From Rhodospirillales bacterium (GTDB lineage Bacteria > Pseudomonadota > Alphaproteobacteria > Micavibrionales > Micavibrionaceae), in NCBI GenBank assembly GCA_020638365.1, contig JACKIQ010000003.1, forward strand, positions 310,001 to 374,000: DNA of 64,000 nt, read 5' to 3'. The notes beneath the pieces are model-generated. The model ran no database searches. It saw nothing but the letters and a program-made list of their open reading frames with translations, and was not told where the DNA came from. A program made the position numbers and the translations under genes. The stretch's first letter is position 1. Every line of letters begins with the position of its first letter. Shown piece by piece: positions 63,604 to 64,000 of this stretch.

Positions 63604-64000
63604 AAGTCTATTCTAAATTGATTGAGGGTCGTTCGGGGGAGGATACAATCACCGATCTTCGCGAGATTTCTCCCGATATCGTTTTTGTTTTTTTCTCGCC
63701 GGAACAGGCGGGTTCCTCCGTTCTTAAAATGTTGTGCGAGTCTTTCAAGGATATACCTGTAGTCGGGTGTTCCACAGCCGGGGAGATTTCCGACGGCGGC
63801 GTTTCGGAGGGCACTCTTTCGGTCATGGCCATTCATTTCGAAAACACCCCGGTCCGGGTCGCGGGGCAGCCGATCAAGAATGCGGATGAGTGCTATGAGA
63901 AAGCCCGCCTTCTGGCACAGAATCTCTTAAGCGACGATCTTTCCGGTGTCTTCGTTCTTGCTCCAGGCCTGAATGTAAACGGAAGTGCCATTGCAAAAGG
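63600..64000 (+). CDS. FIST-domain sensory protein (3' end beyond window)
   Basis: The first 133 codons of a gene cut by the right edge. FIST domains bind small ligands, probably amino acids, and are usually joined to signalling outputs. The visible part contains the typical DIVFVFFSPEQ, then IPVVGCSTAGEISDGG, LSVMAIHF, and a later FVLAPGLNVNG. No signal peptide is present, so it is cytoplasmic. It starts within the cheX stop (ATGA at 63600-63603). Any C-terminal kinase, cyclase or receptor domain would lie outside the window. Confidence 0.82.
   Translation, partial: MKVYSKLIEGRSGEDTITDLREISPDIVFVFFSPEQAGSSVLKMLCESFKDIPVVGCSTAGEISDGGVSEGTLSVMAIHFENTPVRVAGQPIKNADECYEKARLLAQNLLSDDLSGVFVLAPGLNVNGSAIAK

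Overview
This 64-kb window looks like chromosomal DNA from an alphaproteobacterium whose exact lineage I cannot place. The evidence is gene content and order. The run aroA-cmk-rpsA-ihfB-lapA-(pyrF)-trpF-trpB-trpA-accD-folC, the ChvI/ChvG two-component pair followed by rapZ and a PTS enzyme I, and the cluster ahcY ... divL-tsaE-murU-addB-addA-trxA are all arrangements typical of that class. Coding density is high, most genes lie on the + strand, many neighbours overlap by ATGA, and no insertion sequence, prophage, integron or CRISPR array was seen.

Layout. 1-8.9 kb: cysS (cut by the left edge), folE, pyrC, a Bacteroidetes-type THUMP-like methyltransferase, a membrane GGDEF-EAL protein, aroA and a convergent lipoprotein. 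9-19.2 kb: cmk, rpsA, ihfB, lapA, pyrF and the trp genes, with a GyrI-like effector-binding protein wedged between trpB and trpA, then accD and folC. 19.2-24.8 kb: chvI, chvG, a rapZ lacking the Walker-A lysine, a divergent PtsI, and a 48-residue mini-gene. 25-40 kb: ahcY, purU, a divL whose phospho-acceptor histidine is tyrosine, tsaE, murU, addB, addA, trxA and a D,D-carboxypeptidase. 40-50.6 kb: panD, HIT, several unidentified proteins, comM, a diguanylate cyclase, pcrA/uvrD and DUF1223. 50.7-57 kb: an NDUFA9-like reductase gene, ksgA and an SDR gene, all broken by single-base indels, around intact surA and gmk and an A+T-rich orphan membrane-protein gene with a 147-bp tandem duplication. 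57-61.5 kb: an ArsR regulator, two glycosyltransferases, a hydrolase and tRNA-Ser(GGA). 61.5-64 kb: an in-frame OprB-porin/chemoreceptor chimera, then a CheY-CheX-FIST operon cut by the right edge.

How the parts connect. Most of the window is housekeeping: nucleotide, folate, aromatic amino acid and fatty acid synthesis, translation, and recombination repair (AddAB, PcrA). Above it sits a dense signalling layer: two c-di-GMP proteins, ChvG/ChvI, DivL, a PTS-type phosphotransfer remnant and the CheY-CheX-FIST module. The most unusual points are the OprB-MCP chimera, the CheY-CheX-FIST module, the trpB-GyrI-trpA insertion, the RapZ Walker-A change beside a lone enzyme I, the duplicated orphan membrane gene, and the cluster of frameshifts between 50.8 and 56.7 kb, which may be sequencing error rather than biology.
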